The translations under genes and the position numbers were made by a program. 34,194 bases of DNA from an uncultured Oscillospiraceae bacterium. GTDB lineage: Bacteria > Bacillota > Clostridia > Oscillospirales > Acutalibacteraceae. The DNA is taken from assembly GCA_900548085.1 (NCBI GenBank), contig URJF01000003.1:1-34194 (forward strand), read 5' to 3'. Position 1 is the first letter of the stretch, and the number at the start of each line of letters is the position of its first letter. The notes beneath the pieces were generated by a model. It made no database searches. It saw only the letters and a list, made by a program, of their open reading frames with translations, and was not told the DNA's origin. Below, in pieces: positions 1 through 8,032 of this stretch.

Positions 1-1300
1 CACCGCCGTACCAGCCGAAGTAGTGGTTATATGACAGCACATCGGAAATGTGTACATACTCCTCGTCGATATTACAAGCGGTGAGCACAGCCTCGGTGGT
101 AGGTCGTGTCTTGTCTAAAGAATGAACAAGGTCATTTAGCATCTTATGATTATCAATAAGGCTCTTGTCTGCGCCGCCCATAGAAATCTCGTTAGACAGT
201 CCCCAAACCACGATAGAGGGGTGATTATAGTTTTGGCACACAAGCTCAGTCATCTGAGTGCGTGTGTTCTCCACACCGTTAGGCAGGTGACGGGAAATAT
301 ACGGAATCTCAGCCCAAACAACAAGACCTCTCTCGTCGCAAAGGTCATAAAAATACTGTGCATGCTGATAGTGGGCGAGACGAACGGTATTTGCGCCCAT
401 CTCACAAATCAGGTCAATATCTTCCTTATGGTGACAAGGCAGCAATGCATTGCCTATATCGGGGCGGTCCTGGTGACGAGATACGCCACGGAGCGGATAT
501 TCCTGACCGTTAAGTATAAATCCCTTTTGGGGGTTAATCTCATAGGAACGACAGCCGAAACGAGTTTTTATCTCGTCCAAAGCCTCGCCGTTTACAAGCA
601 GACGAGCGGTGAGTGTATAAAGAAACGGGTCCTTTGTTCCGTTCCAAAGATGTACATTCTTTATTGTAACCGATGAGGTAGGATTTTTGCCCTGTGCGAT
701 GGTGGAAGAAATTACATTTTCACCGTCGAATATTTCAAACTCAACCTCGCCGTCGGCAAATGCCTGCATCTCAACCTCGGCATCGGCACCGTTAATCTTA
801 GGTGTAACCATAACACCCGGAGCGCCGTAATAATCCAAATCAAAATGAGCCTTAGGCACGCCGATAGCGGTCACATCACGATAGATACCGCCGTAAAAGG
901 TAAAATCTGCCATCTGCGGATAGACAAAATCGTTAGGTGCGTTGTCCGCCGTGACAACAAGCAGGTTGGTATCCTTTATGTCATTCAGTTTTACTCTAAA
1001 GGTGGAGTATCCACCGTGATGAGTGCATATTTTCTTTCCGTTCCAATAAACCTCGGCAGAAGAATTGACGCCGTCAAACTGCAAATAGTGCTCCTCACCG
1101 TCGGGCAGGTCGGATGCCTTAATCTCCTTTGCAAAATAGCCTGTGCCACGCCAATAGTCATTTCCGCCGTCCTGACCGTCTTTTCCGTTCCAAGTGTACG
1201 GCAGGTCCAACTGCTCCCAATCTTCAGGCAAAACTGAGGGGACTGAGGCTGCGGCTTTCTTAAATCTCCAAGATTTGTTGATATTAGTAATATTTCTCAT
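1..1300 (-). CDS. Glycoside hydrolase family 2 enzyme (beta-galactosidase/beta-glucuronidase type), C-terminus beyond the window
   Basis: Reading from the ATG at 1300, the frame stays open to the window edge (433 codons). The N-terminus (MRNITNINKSWRFKK) and the early stretch LPYTWNGKDGQDGGNDYWRG match the sugar-binding jelly-roll domain of GH2 enzymes. The motif VVWGLSNEISMGG contains the expected acid/base glutamate at about residue 371, and NHYFGWYGG follows near the cut edge. The nucleophile glutamate would lie outside the window. GH2 enzymes of this kind hydrolyse terminal beta-galactosides or beta-glucuronides; the sequence alone does not settle which. No signal peptide is visible, so a cytoplasmic enzyme is likely. 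The start has an AGGAGA ribosome site inside the end of the upstream transporter gene, only 6 bases away, which suggests coupled translation and a shared job in uptake and cleavage of one glycoside. Confidence 0.93.
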   Translation of the reverse strand, partial: MRNITNINKSWRFKKAAASVPSVLPEDWEQLDLPYTWNGKDGQDGGNDYWRGTGYFAKEIKASDLPDGEEHYLQFDGVNSSAEVYWNGKKICTHHGGYSTFRVKLNDIKDTNLLVVTADNAPNDFVYPQMADFTFYGGIYRDVTAIGVPKAHFDLDYYGAPGVMVTPKINGADAEVEMQAFADGEVEFEIFDGENVISSTIAQGKNPTSSVTIKNVHLWNGTKDPFLYTLTARLLVNGEALDEIKTRFGCRSYEINPQKGFILNGQEYPLRGVSRHQDRPDIGNALLPCHHKEDIDLICEMGANTVRLAHYQHAQYFYDLCDERGLVVWAEIPYISRHLPNGVENTRTQMTELVCQNYNHPSIVVWGLSNEISMGGADKSLIDNHKMLNDLVHSLDKTRPTTEAVLTACNIDEEYVHISDVLSYNHYFGWYGG

Positions 1301-1306
1301 TAGACT

Positions 1307-2644
1307 TCATCTCCTTTTTTTGTCCTCCAAGGTGTACAGGAAGTGCATACTTACAAAACAAATCAGCGAGCCGATGAATACAAGCGCACCGGTGGCTGTA
1401 TAAATTTTTTCTGCAACACCGGGAGCCTGGCTGACTGCGTCCAGCTTTTCGTTATATCCGGTACTGCCGAGAGCGAGGGCAACAACTGCTGCACCGAGTC
1501 CCTGAGCAATCTTGCGGAACAGGGAGTAGGTGGCATAAATTGAGCCTTCTTCTCTCCTGCCGGTTTTTTCTTCCTGATAATCGATACAGTCGGCAACCAA
1601 AGCCCACATAAGTGTAAGATAAAAACAAGCGCCGAACATAGCAATACCGATAAATGCAATCCATACATACGGATTTTTAAACTTAATAAATGTAGCTATA
1701 CCGCTGGCTACGGCAGAAATGATAAACGGATATGTGCAAAGTTGCTTTTTGGTAAATTTCTTAAGCAGAGGCTTTGTAATAACGATACCGAGAGCCACAG
1801 GCAGACCTGCTATGATGGTAGCGATAGAAATTATCTTTGTGTTTTGGAAATAGCACATAAATACATACTGCATAGAGCTGGTGACAGTCATCATCAGCGC
1901 AAGATATGCCACAGACGAAATAGTAACGCCCATCATATGCTTGTTCTTAAAAAACGAGTCGAGAGTCTTAAAGTAATTGAATTTTTGATTTTGGTGTACT
2001 GTAGGCTCAACACGCTCAACTGTCATCTTGCGCAGTAAAATAAATGCAACAAAGCCTATAAGTCCCATAACACCCACAATAATAACAAATATGTTGCCAC
2101 GGGGATTCTTTTGCTCATCATATACCAAAAGAGGCAAGAGAATCATAACAGGAACCTGAGCGAACATAGCGCCCACACTGCGCCATGTGGAAAGCTCGCT
2201 GCGGTGGATAGAATCTGTGGTAATAACTGACTGCATAGAGCCATAAGGTACGTTGACAGAGGTGTACGCCACGCTCCACACACAATAAAGGCCGAGACAC
2301 ATAGCTATCTTCAGTCCGTAGGGAGCTGTAGGTGCATAAATAAAGAGCAAAATGCTGGAAATAAGGAGAGGAATGCTCGCCCACTTTATCCACGGCTTAA
2401 ACTTGCCATCCTTTCCGGGCTTTGCGCTGTCACAAATTCCGCCGATAATCGGATCGTTGATTGCGTCAAAAATCTTAGCAATCAAAATGATGACGGCAAA
2501 ATGCTTAGCTTTGATACCCATACAGGTGACATAAAACAGCATAAGATAGTTGTTGATAAAAGCAAAGCTCATATTGCAGCCAAAGTCGCCGAATGCATAG
2601 CCTATCTTATCTCGCATACCAAAGGGTTTGTTCTTTTGTTCCAT
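1307..2644 (-). CDS. GPH/MelB-family sugar:cation symporter
   Basis: A 445-residue protein with about twelve hydrophobic segments, the usual size for the glycoside-pentoside-hexuronide (GPH) symporter family. The N-terminal MRDKIGYAFGDFG and the loop DAINDPIIGGICD (about residues 59-71) are typical of GPH carriers, which import di- or monosaccharides with sodium or protons. A GGAGG site lies just upstream of the ATG at 2644. It is the first gene of a two-gene operon with the GH2 hydrolase, so the likely substrate is a beta-galactoside, glucuronide or similar plant- or mucin-derived glycoside. The exact substrate cannot be read from the sequence. No regulator gene for this operon is present in the window. 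Confidence 0.93.
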   Translation of the reverse strand: MEQKNKPFGMRDKIGYAFGDFGCNMSFAFINNYLMLFYVTCMGIKAKHFAVIILIAKIFDAINDPIIGGICDSAKPGKDGKFKPWIKWASIPLLISSILLFIYAPTAPYGLKIAMCLGLYCVWSVAYTSVNVPYGSMQSVITTDSIHRSELSTWRSVGAMFAQVPVMILLPLLVYDEQKNPRGNIFVIIVGVMGLIGFVAFILLRKMTVERVEPTVHQNQKFNYFKTLDSFFKNKHMMGVTISSVAYLALMMTVTSSMQYVFMCYFQNTKIISIATIIAGLPVALGIVITKPLLKKFTKKQLCTYPFIISAVASGIATFIKFKNPYVWIAFIGIAMFGACFYLTLMWALVADCIDYQEEKTGRREEGSIYATYSLFRKIAQGLGAAVVALALGSTGYNEKLDAVSQAPGVAEKIYTATGALVFIGSLICFVSMHFLYTLEDKKRR

Positions 2645-2710
2645 AAAAAATCCTCCGAAAAAACAATGTCCTCAATAGCTTTTGTCTCTCGTATAAATTT
2701 GTCAATTTTG

Positions 2711-2739
2711 ATTATAATACAAATACATCGAATTTTCAA
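2711..2739 (-). promoter_or_regulatory. Sigma-A-type promoter of the transporter/GH2 operon
   Basis: On the minus strand, TTGAAA (2739-2734) and a perfect TATAAT (2716-2711) are separated by exactly 17 bases. They lie about 67 bases upstream of the transporter start. No obvious operator palindrome or cre-like site was recognised by eye. Confidence 0.7.
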
Positions 2740-2881
2740 CAGCCGACAATAATATTATGTCTGTGTTTTCTTCAAATAAAAACGGAATAAAATGTATGTT
2801 TTTTATTGAAATTATTTTCTCTGTTTTTAGCCTGTTTCGTGCACAAAATAATTATGCACTGCGGTGCAGGAGGTAATGAGA

Positions 2882-3070
2882 ATGAAAATGAACACATCAA
2901 AAACGCTGATGAAATGTGTCGGTGCTACTCTGGCTGTATGCTCGGTTATGTCTATGGTAGGCGGAGCCAAAGCAGGCAGTATGGGCAGTATGAACAAGGC
3001 AAAAAAATCAGTAAGGAAAACCATCAACAAAATGGCGGATGTGGTAGATACCATAGCGGCTGTAATGTAA
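2882..3070 (+). CDS. Small exported or membrane-anchored protein, 62 aa, unknown function
   Basis: The start is fixed by a perfect AGGAGG at 2868-2873, eight bases before the ATG at 2882; an in-frame ATG at 2864 lies upstream of that site and is unlikely to be used. The protein starts MKMNTSKTLMKCVGATLAV and has one hydrophobic segment (about residues 9-30), then a short Gly/Ser/Met stretch and an amphipathic lysine-rich helix (about 38-62). It could be a secreted peptide, a small membrane protein or a YtxH-like protein; no family is recognised with confidence. The gene stands alone on the plus strand between two leftward operons and ends one codon short of a strong terminator, which argues for a genuine single-gene unit. 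Confidence 0.7.
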   Translation: MKMNTSKTLMKCVGATLAVCSVMSMVGGAKAGSMGSMNKAKKSVRKTINKMADVVDTIAAVM

Positions 3071-3073
3071 AAA

Positions 3074-3107
3074 ACAGCAGGGTTGCGTATTTTCGTAACC
3101 CTGCTGT
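3074..3107. terminator. Bidirectional intrinsic terminator
   Basis: Arms ACAGCAGGGTTGCG (3074-3087) and CGTAACCCTGCTGT (3094-3107) pair over 14 positions with one mismatch around a 6-base loop. A T-rich tract follows on each strand. It serves the small gene on the plus strand and folK on the minus strand, which end 4 and 7 bases from it. Confidence 0.85.
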
Positions 3108-3113
3108 ACTTTT

Positions 3114-3587
3114 TTATCGTACCACACGGACAGCCTGTCCGTCTATATTGTCTATGTATTGCGAAAACTTTGTGCCAAAAGCTTTTCCGTCGGGGAAAAA
3201 CTCAAGCATGGGCTGAAGCACAAATCTTCTTTCGCTGTAGCGTGGGTGAGGCACAATGAGATTGTCGCTGTGCTCCTGATACCCTTCTGCGAGAATAATA
3301 TCTATATCCAAAATTCTCGGACCGAATCTAATGGCTCTCACTCTGCCGAAGCCTGCTTCTATACCGAGGCAGATACCCAACATCTCGTGGGGCTCAAAGC
3401 GAGACTCAACCAAAACAACTGCATTATAAAAATCGTCCTGTCTGGCATAGCCCACCGGCTCGGTCTCATATATTGATGATTTTTTTATTACATCCGTGTA
3501 CGGCAAAAGATTAAGCGCATCTATGGCATTTTCGATATTTGCCTGTCTGTCGCCCATATTTGTTCCGATAGAAAGTATATATCTCAT
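3114..3587 (-). CDS. folK: 6-hydroxymethyl-7,8-dihydropterin pyrophosphokinase (HPPK)
   Basis: This 157-residue protein transfers pyrophosphate from ATP to hydroxymethyl-dihydropterin, the step before FolP in folate synthesis. The N-terminal SIGTNMGDR and the hallmark RFGPRILDIDIILAEG, with magnesium ligands at Asp94 and Asp96, are clear. Length is normal for a monofunctional HPPK. Its ATG shares one base with the folB stop (TAATG), so translation is probably coupled. It is the last gene of the fol operon and ends at the bidirectional terminator. Confidence 0.96.
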   Translation of the reverse strand: MRYILSIGTNMGDRQANIENAIDALNLLPYTDVIKKSSIYETEPVGYARQDDFYNAVVLVESRFEPHEMLGICLGIEAGFGRVRAIRFGPRILDIDIILAEGYQEHSDNLIVPHPRYSERRFVLQPMLEFFPDGKAFGTKFSQYIDNIDGQAVRVVR

Positions 3588-3946
3588 TATCTCTCCCTGC
3601 TGATAGACACAGCCATATAATCAAAGTCTTCTTTTACGGGAGCCTCAGGCTTTTTTAGCGTAACATCGACCTTTAGTATTTCCTCAAACTCGTCGAGAAT
3701 AGCGTCGGCAACAACCTGAGCCGCTCTCTCGATAAGGTCGTACTTTTCGGCAGTAAAAACACGCTTTACGCACTTGACAACCTTTGCATAGCTGACAGTG
3801 TCCTCCACATTGTCTGAATGGCAGGCTTTTGCAATATTAACATAGTAGTCAATGTCGATATAAAAGTTCTGTCCCTGCTCCTTTTCCTCCGGATTAACAC
3901 CGTGGTAGGCATAGAAATGGAGGTTTTTTATTGTTATCTTGTCCAT
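3587..3946 (-). CDS. folB: Dihydroneopterin aldolase
   Basis: A 119-residue protein that converts dihydroneopterin to hydroxymethyl-dihydropterin and glycolaldehyde. The N-terminus DKITIKNLHFYAYHGVNPEE with the conserved HGV, the YAKVV segment and the VTLKKPEAPV end are family hallmarks. It overlaps the end of folP by 13 bases and folK by one base. It therefore sits in the middle of a tightly packed pterin pathway operon. Confidence 0.96.
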   Translation of the reverse strand: MDKITIKNLHFYAYHGVNPEEKEQGQNFYIDIDYYVNIAKACHSDNVEDTVSYAKVVKCVKRVFTAEKYDLIERAAQVVADAILDEFEEILKVDVTLKKPEAPVKEDFDYMAVSISRER

Positions 3947-4740
3947 TTTGCTATCTCCTGTGCCATCAGAATACCCTGTTTTTCATTTTTTACATCGTGG
4001 ATACGAATTATATCTGCTCCACCCAAAATTGCCGCTGTATCGGCTGCAATGTTACCATAGACACGCTGTATCGGGTCGCTCTGACCGCTGCAAGCGGCTA
4101 TAACACGCTTTCTGCTTGTGCCTAAGAGCAGAGGGTATCCGTCGATTTTGTACTTTTTTACATTAGCTAAGAGGTCGAGATTGTCATCCACATCTTTGCC
4201 GAAGCCGATGCCCATATCAAGGCAGATACAATCTCTGTCTACTCCCAATTTTTCACACTGAGCCAAAGAGTCAATAAAAAATTTTTTTACATCAGCACAT
4301 CTGCCGGCTCCATTATGCATAATTATCCAGCCACAGCCGCTGTTTTTTACTGCATTTGCCATATCGGGTGCAATAACACCCGATACATCATTGATTATAT
4401 CAACGCCTGCTGCCGCACATTTCTCTGCCACATAAGAAAAATACGTATCCACGGAAATAGGCAAATCTGTTTTGTTCCTAATCTCAGTCAGGACAGGCTC
4501 AAGGCGTGCCCATTCCTCCTCGGGTGAAATCTCGGTATAACCGGGGCGGGTGCTCTGTGCACCGAAATCCAAAATATCCGCGCCCTGTGACTCGAGTTCA
4601 AGAGCGTGAGCCACCGCTTTTTTGCTGTCGAGCCAATTTCCGCCGTCGGAAAAAGAGTCTGGTGTAACATTGATTATACCCATTACCAAAATTTTTCCGT
4701 CACCGTAGGCTATCTTTTTATCTCTACATTTCCAAATCAT
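3934..4740 (-). CDS. folP: Dihydropteroate synthase
   Basis: A 268-residue TIM-barrel enzyme that condenses hydroxymethyl-dihydropterin pyrophosphate with p-aminobenzoate; it is the sulfonamide target. The pterin-binding motif GIINVTPDSFSDGG (residues 21-34), the flexible loop GAQSTRPG (60-67), GTSRKR (207-212) and the final RIHDV (246-250) are all present. The sulfonamide-contact loop looks wild type. The start codon lies 2 bases after the folE stop and the end overlaps folB by 13 bases. No pab or folA gene occurs in the window. Confidence 0.97.
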   Translation of the reverse strand: MIWKCRDKKIAYGDGKILVMGIINVTPDSFSDGGNWLDSKKAVAHALELESQGADILDFGAQSTRPGYTEISPEEEWARLEPVLTEIRNKTDLPISVDTYFSYVAEKCAAAGVDIINDVSGVIAPDMANAVKNSGCGWIIMHNGAGRCADVKKFFIDSLAQCEKLGVDRDCICLDMGIGFGKDVDDNLDLLANVKKYKIDGYPLLLGTSRKRVIAACSGQSDPIQRVYGNIAADTAAILGGADIIRIHDVKNEKQGILMAQEIAKWTR

Positions 4741-4742
4741 AA

Positions 4743-5312
4743 TTACTTTGTCAGCAGTGACAACACCTCCGCTCTCGTCCTTGCATCATTGCGCATTCTG
4801 CCACGCAATGCCGATGTCTGTGTGTATGAGCCAGATGCTCTCGCACCACGGATAGACATACACATATGCTCTGCCTCAATTATTACCGCAACGCCTTTTG
4901 GTGTAAGGTTATCGTTAAGAAAATCTGCAATATCCGAAGTGAGTCTCTCCTGCACCTGCGGCTTTTTTGCAAAATTATCCACTATGCGAGCCAGCTTTGA
5001 CAAACCGATAATCTTATTATCACTGGGAATATAGGCAATATGTGCTTTGCCCACAAAAGGCAAGAGGTGATGCTCACACATAGACGAAAAAGGAATATCA
5101 CGAACAATAACCATCTCGTCATTTGATTTTTCGTCAAAAAGTTTAAGGTGCTGATGCGGATCTTCGTCAAGACCTGCAAACATTTCCTCATACATATTAG
5201 CCACTCTCTTAGGTGTTTCAATAAGACCGGGACGATTTACATCTTCGCCTACAGCCTCAAGAATCACCCTGACAGCGTCCATAATCTTTTGCTTATTTTC
5301 TTCTGTAATCAT
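4743..5312 (-). CDS. folE: GTP cyclohydrolase I
   Basis: This 189-residue enzyme opens the GTP imidazole ring to give dihydroneopterin triphosphate, the first step of folate synthesis. The expected zinc ligands are visible as Cys79 and His82 (in SSMCEHHLLPF) and Cys151 (in AEHMCMSIRG). The QERLTSDIADFL and RASGSYTQTSALRG segments are also typical, and length is normal for the type I enzyme. It is the first pathway gene of the operon; only 12 bases separate it from the LCP-like gene upstream, so both are probably on one transcript. Confidence 0.97.
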   Translation of the reverse strand: MITEENKQKIMDAVRVILEAVGEDVNRPGLIETPKRVANMYEEMFAGLDEDPHQHLKLFDEKSNDEMVIVRDIPFSSMCEHHLLPFVGKAHIAYIPSDNKIIGLSKLARIVDNFAKKPQVQERLTSDIADFLNDNLTPKGVAVIIEAEHMCMSIRGARASGSYTQTSALRGRMRNDARTRAEVLSLLTK

Positions 5313-5324
5313 AAATATTCTCCG

Positions 5325-6254
5325 TTACTTATTGAAATAGCCTTTCATTTCTTTGATTGATTCCTGAGTGAGAGTATTATTTTTATACTTAACCTCGCAG
5401 GAGTAAATCGTAACATCCGTATTTTTTTTGCTGAAAACAAACAGAACATCTTTGTTGTTTTCAAAATTACGGACGGTGATGTTAGTATTGGATGAACTCA
5501 TCAAATGGCGGAACAAAGTCTCACTGTTTTCGTAATTGTCCGAATTGAAAAGAGAGGTATAACCGTAGAGGATAATCTCATTTGCGAGAGCATAATTTTT
5601 TTTGTCGGCAATGTAGTATCTCAAAAGATTGGTAACATCTATAGCCTGCAGCTTTTGTTCGCCCTCTTTGATACGGACAGAATATGTATCCTCTTTTTCG
5701 CCGCCGTCATAATTTACGCTTTCCTTTGACGGATATACAAATGAGCCGAATTTGTTTTCATATTCTACAAAATCGCCTTTTTTGAATCCTACATAATAAT
5801 CTATGTCTATACCGAGATAAGAGGTGAGTTTGTTCTGCAAAGCTGCACCGCCTCCGGTAGAATATATGCTGTACATAGATTTTCCGTCAATCTTAGTATC
5901 AGGTGATATGGCGCAAGCCTTATATGCCATATCATCTGCATCTATCTGCAATATATACGCATAGTGAATAACTGACTGCTCGTCATCGGTCTCATATACC
6001 AAAAAATTGCCCTTACCCGAAATAGATGGCAAAGAAATATCGTCATTTTCGTCTGCAACGGTGGTAGAAACGCTGACCTCATCACCTGCAATAAACTGTG
6101 AAAACGAAGAATACTTTGAGCTGAGCAGTGTCACAAAAACTATCGTCACTGCCACAATCAAAATCAAAAGGGTAATGAGAATACGCTCTTCTCTGCTGCT
6201 TTTGTATCTGGATTTGGATACATAAATATCACCACGATGCTTAAAAATTTTCAT
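5325..6254 (-). CDS. Divergent LCP-like membrane protein, probably without the family's catalytic arginines
   Basis: The ATG at 6254 is preferred to an in-frame TTG one codon upstream because AAAGGGG lies 10 bases before it (309 aa). The protein has a short basic cytoplasmic N-terminus, one membrane segment (about residues 25-45) and an extracellular domain. The stretch GGGAALQNKLTSYLGIDIDY (134-153) resembles the LytR-CpsA-Psr core, where a GG.xL helix precedes a 'GI.IDYY' strand. Where active LCP enzymes carry an Arg-Asp pair after the first strand, this protein reads ISPDTKI (116-122) with no arginine, and the usual late RxR/arginine motif is not seen. LCP enzymes attach teichoic acids or capsule to peptidoglycan; here a binding or structural role seems more likely. 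Family assignment is tentative. It heads the transcript that includes the folate genes. Confidence 0.72.
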   Translation of the reverse strand: MKIFKHRGDIYVSKSRYKSSREERILITLLILIVAVTIVFVTLLSSKYSSFSQFIAGDEVSVSTTVADENDDISLPSISGKGNFLVYETDDEQSVIHYAYILQIDADDMAYKACAISPDTKIDGKSMYSIYSTGGGAALQNKLTSYLGIDIDYYVGFKKGDFVEYENKFGSFVYPSKESVNYDGGEKEDTYSVRIKEGEQKLQAIDVTNLLRYYIADKKNYALANEIILYGYTSLFNSDNYENSETLFRHLMSSSNTNITVRNFENNKDVLFVFSKKNTDVTIYSCEVKYKNNTLTQESIKEMKGYFNK

Positions 6255-6287
6255 CAAAAAACAGCCCCTTTCTCAATAGTTAAGGCT

Positions 6288-6316
6288 ATTATATAGTAAT
6301 AAAAAATAAAATACAA
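6288..6316 (-). promoter_or_regulatory. Promoter of the LCP-like/fol operon
   Basis: On the minus strand, TTGTAT (6316-6311) and TATAAT (6293-6288) are 17 bases apart, 34 bases upstream of the LCP-like start. It is divergent from the dnaA promoter, and a DnaA box lies between the two. Confidence 0.65.
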
Positions 6317-6351
6317 GTTATTTATAAAAAATTTGAAATACAGAGCCTTCG

Positions 6352-6360
6352 TTTTCCACA
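6352..6360 (+). promoter_or_regulatory. DnaA box upstream of dnaA
   Basis: TTTTCCACA differs from the TTATCCACA consensus at one base and is identical to two boxes downstream of dnaA. It lies between the divergent fol-operon and dnaA promoters, about 40 bases upstream of the dnaA -35, where DnaA could autoregulate. Confidence 0.55.
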
Positions 6361-6398
6361 GACACCCATTATAAATGTTTATAATATTAAAATACTTA

Positions 6399-6427
6399 TT
6401 GACTATCTATATATTATAATATATAAT
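6399..6427 (+). promoter_or_regulatory. Promoter of dnaA
   Basis: TTGACT (6399-6404) and TATAAT (6422-6427) are separated by 17 bases, within a very AT-rich stretch. The dnaA start lies 37 bases downstream. A second TATAAT at 6415-6420 has no suitably spaced -35. Confidence 0.7.
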
Positions 6428-6464
6428 ATATAGATGTATTAGTTTAAGTTTATGAGGAATAGTT

Positions 6465-7811
6465 ATGATGGAAACATATAAGGATTTATGGAAAGAAGTG
6501 TTGGAGTACTGCAAGGCTCATACCAACAAAACGGGCTATGACTTGTGGCTCTCTCCTATCGAAATATTAGGATTTGAAAACGGTATTGCTCAACTTGAAT
6601 TCAGCAATAAATTCAGAAAAGATACAGTCGTAGAACAATATGGCGACTTAATCAACGAAGCATTTGAAAAAATTTGCGGTTTTACCGTAATAGTAGCATT
6701 TCTTTGTCCGGAGGATTTTATCTCCGAAAAAGAAAAAAATAAGCAGGATTTGAAGGATTACAAAAACGATACCTTTACTTTTGATAACTTTATCGTAGGT
6801 CCATCAAACAAATTTGCATACACGGCGGCTAAGGCTATCGCTGCAGACCCGGGAGGACAAATCAGCAGCGGCAATACTTTGTCTAACTACAATCCTCTCT
6901 TTATCTACGGTAACAGCGGACTGGGAAAAACTCATTTGCTCAACGCTATCAGCTATGAAATTCAACGTAATTATCCCGATATGACAGTTACTTATGTAAA
7001 GAGTGAAGAATTTCTTAACGAATTTATTTCTGCTCTGGGTAATCATACTACCGATGTCTTCCACAAAAAATACAGAGACAACTGTGATATACTGCTGGTG
7101 GATGATATTCAATTCATAGCAGGTAAGGAACAAACGGAAGAAGAATTTTTTCACACCTTTAACTCATTGGTAGATAACGGAAAACAGGTAGTATTGACCT
7201 CTGACCGTCCGCCGAAAGAGATACAGTCACTGACAGACAGACTACGCAGCAGATTTGTCAGCGGACTACTGGCAGATGTGCAGTCTCCCGAATTTGAAAC
7301 GAGATGTGCCATCATAAAACGCAAGGCAGAGCTGCTTAATTTCGAAATTAACGACACTGTAGTACAATATATTGCCGAAAGAATAAAAACAAATATTCGT
7401 CAGCTTGAGGGTATTACTAAAAAACTCAATGCACTGTGCAAAATAAGCGGACAGACACCTACCATCGCTCTCGCTCAAACAGCGATAAAAGATATACTCG
7501 ACGATGTACAACCACTGCCTGTTACTATAAAACAAATAGTAAACGAAGTTAGTAGAACAACAGGTGTATCTGTAGAAGATATATACAGCAAAAAACGTAA
7601 CTCCAATATCAGCAACGCAAGAAAAATGTGTCTGTACATAATAAGAGAAGTTACACCTATGAGCTACGAAGCAATAGGTAACGAATTTAACAATATGCAT
7701 CATACTACAGTTTCATACAATGTTGAAAAAATAGAACAACTGATGAAAACTGATTCTGTGCTCAATTCACAAATAAACGATATTATCAATAATATCAAAG
7801 ATTCACAATAA
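6465..7811 (+). CDS. dnaA: Chromosomal replication initiator DnaA
   Basis: A 448-residue AAA+ ATPase that binds DnaA boxes and opens the origin. Domain I is at about residues 1-80, with a short linker to about 105. The AAA+ core has Walker A GNSGLGKT (149-156), Walker B ILLVDDIQF (209-217) and a sensor II segment IRQLEGI (311-317). The C-terminal DNA-binding domain carries the DnaA signature HHTTVSYNVEKI (412-423). GAGGA at 6454-6458 serves either the ATG at 6465 or the next codon, also ATG. Length is normal for Clostridia. The gene is flanked by DnaA boxes on both sides, supporting autoregulation and a local origin. Confidence 0.98.
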   Translation: MMETYKDLWKEVLEYCKAHTNKTGYDLWLSPIEILGFENGIAQLEFSNKFRKDTVVEQYGDLINEAFEKICGFTVIVAFLCPEDFISEKEKNKQDLKDYKNDTFTFDNFIVGPSNKFAYTAAKAIAADPGGQISSGNTLSNYNPLFIYGNSGLGKTHLLNAISYEIQRNYPDMTVTYVKSEEFLNEFISALGNHTTDVFHKKYRDNCDILLVDDIQFIAGKEQTEEEFFHTFNSLVDNGKQVVLTSDRPPKEIQSLTDRLRSRFVSGLLADVQSPEFETRCAIIKRKAELLNFEINDTVVQYIAERIKTNIRQLEGITKKLNALCKISGQTPTIALAQTAIKDILDDVQPLPVTIKQIVNEVSRTTGVSVEDIYSKKRNSNISNARKMCLYIIREVTPMSYEAIGNEFNNMHHTTVSYNVEKIEQLMKTDSVLNSQINDIINNIKDSQ

Positions 7812-8032
7812 TCTGAGTTTTCCACAAAATTTTCATTTTCCACATAATTTTTTTGCACAAAGTATGTGGATAAAAAAAGTTTTTAACATTCTCCACATTT
7901 TTTCGACATCACAAAAAAATTTATTGTGGACAGATAAAATAAGTGATACCAAGGACTTTGAGAGTTTTGCACAAATTCGACGGCCTATAATACTACTAAT
8001 AAAACTATATTTATTGAATAGAGGGAAAAAAG
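7812..8032. other. Putative replication origin (oriC) between dnaA and dnaN
   Basis: This 221-base AT-rich gap holds a cluster of DnaA boxes. TTTTCCACA occurs at 7818-7826 and 7836-7844; TTATCCACA (perfect, minus strand) at 7865-7873; TTCTCCACA at 7889-7897; and a weaker CTGTCCACA (minus strand) at 7925-7933. Downstream, a short GC-rich stretch at 7978-7984 is followed by CTACTAATA (7993-8001), which read on the opposite strand resembles a run of DnaA-trios next to a potential unwinding region. The position matches known Firmicute origins. Function is inferred from motifs and synteny. Confidence 0.85.

Noticed and set aside
1..1300. Two plus-strand reading frames (176 and 130 codons) in the first 1.3 kb
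   Set aside because: They are the reverse frames of the GH2 gene, which has clear catalytic motifs on the minus strand.
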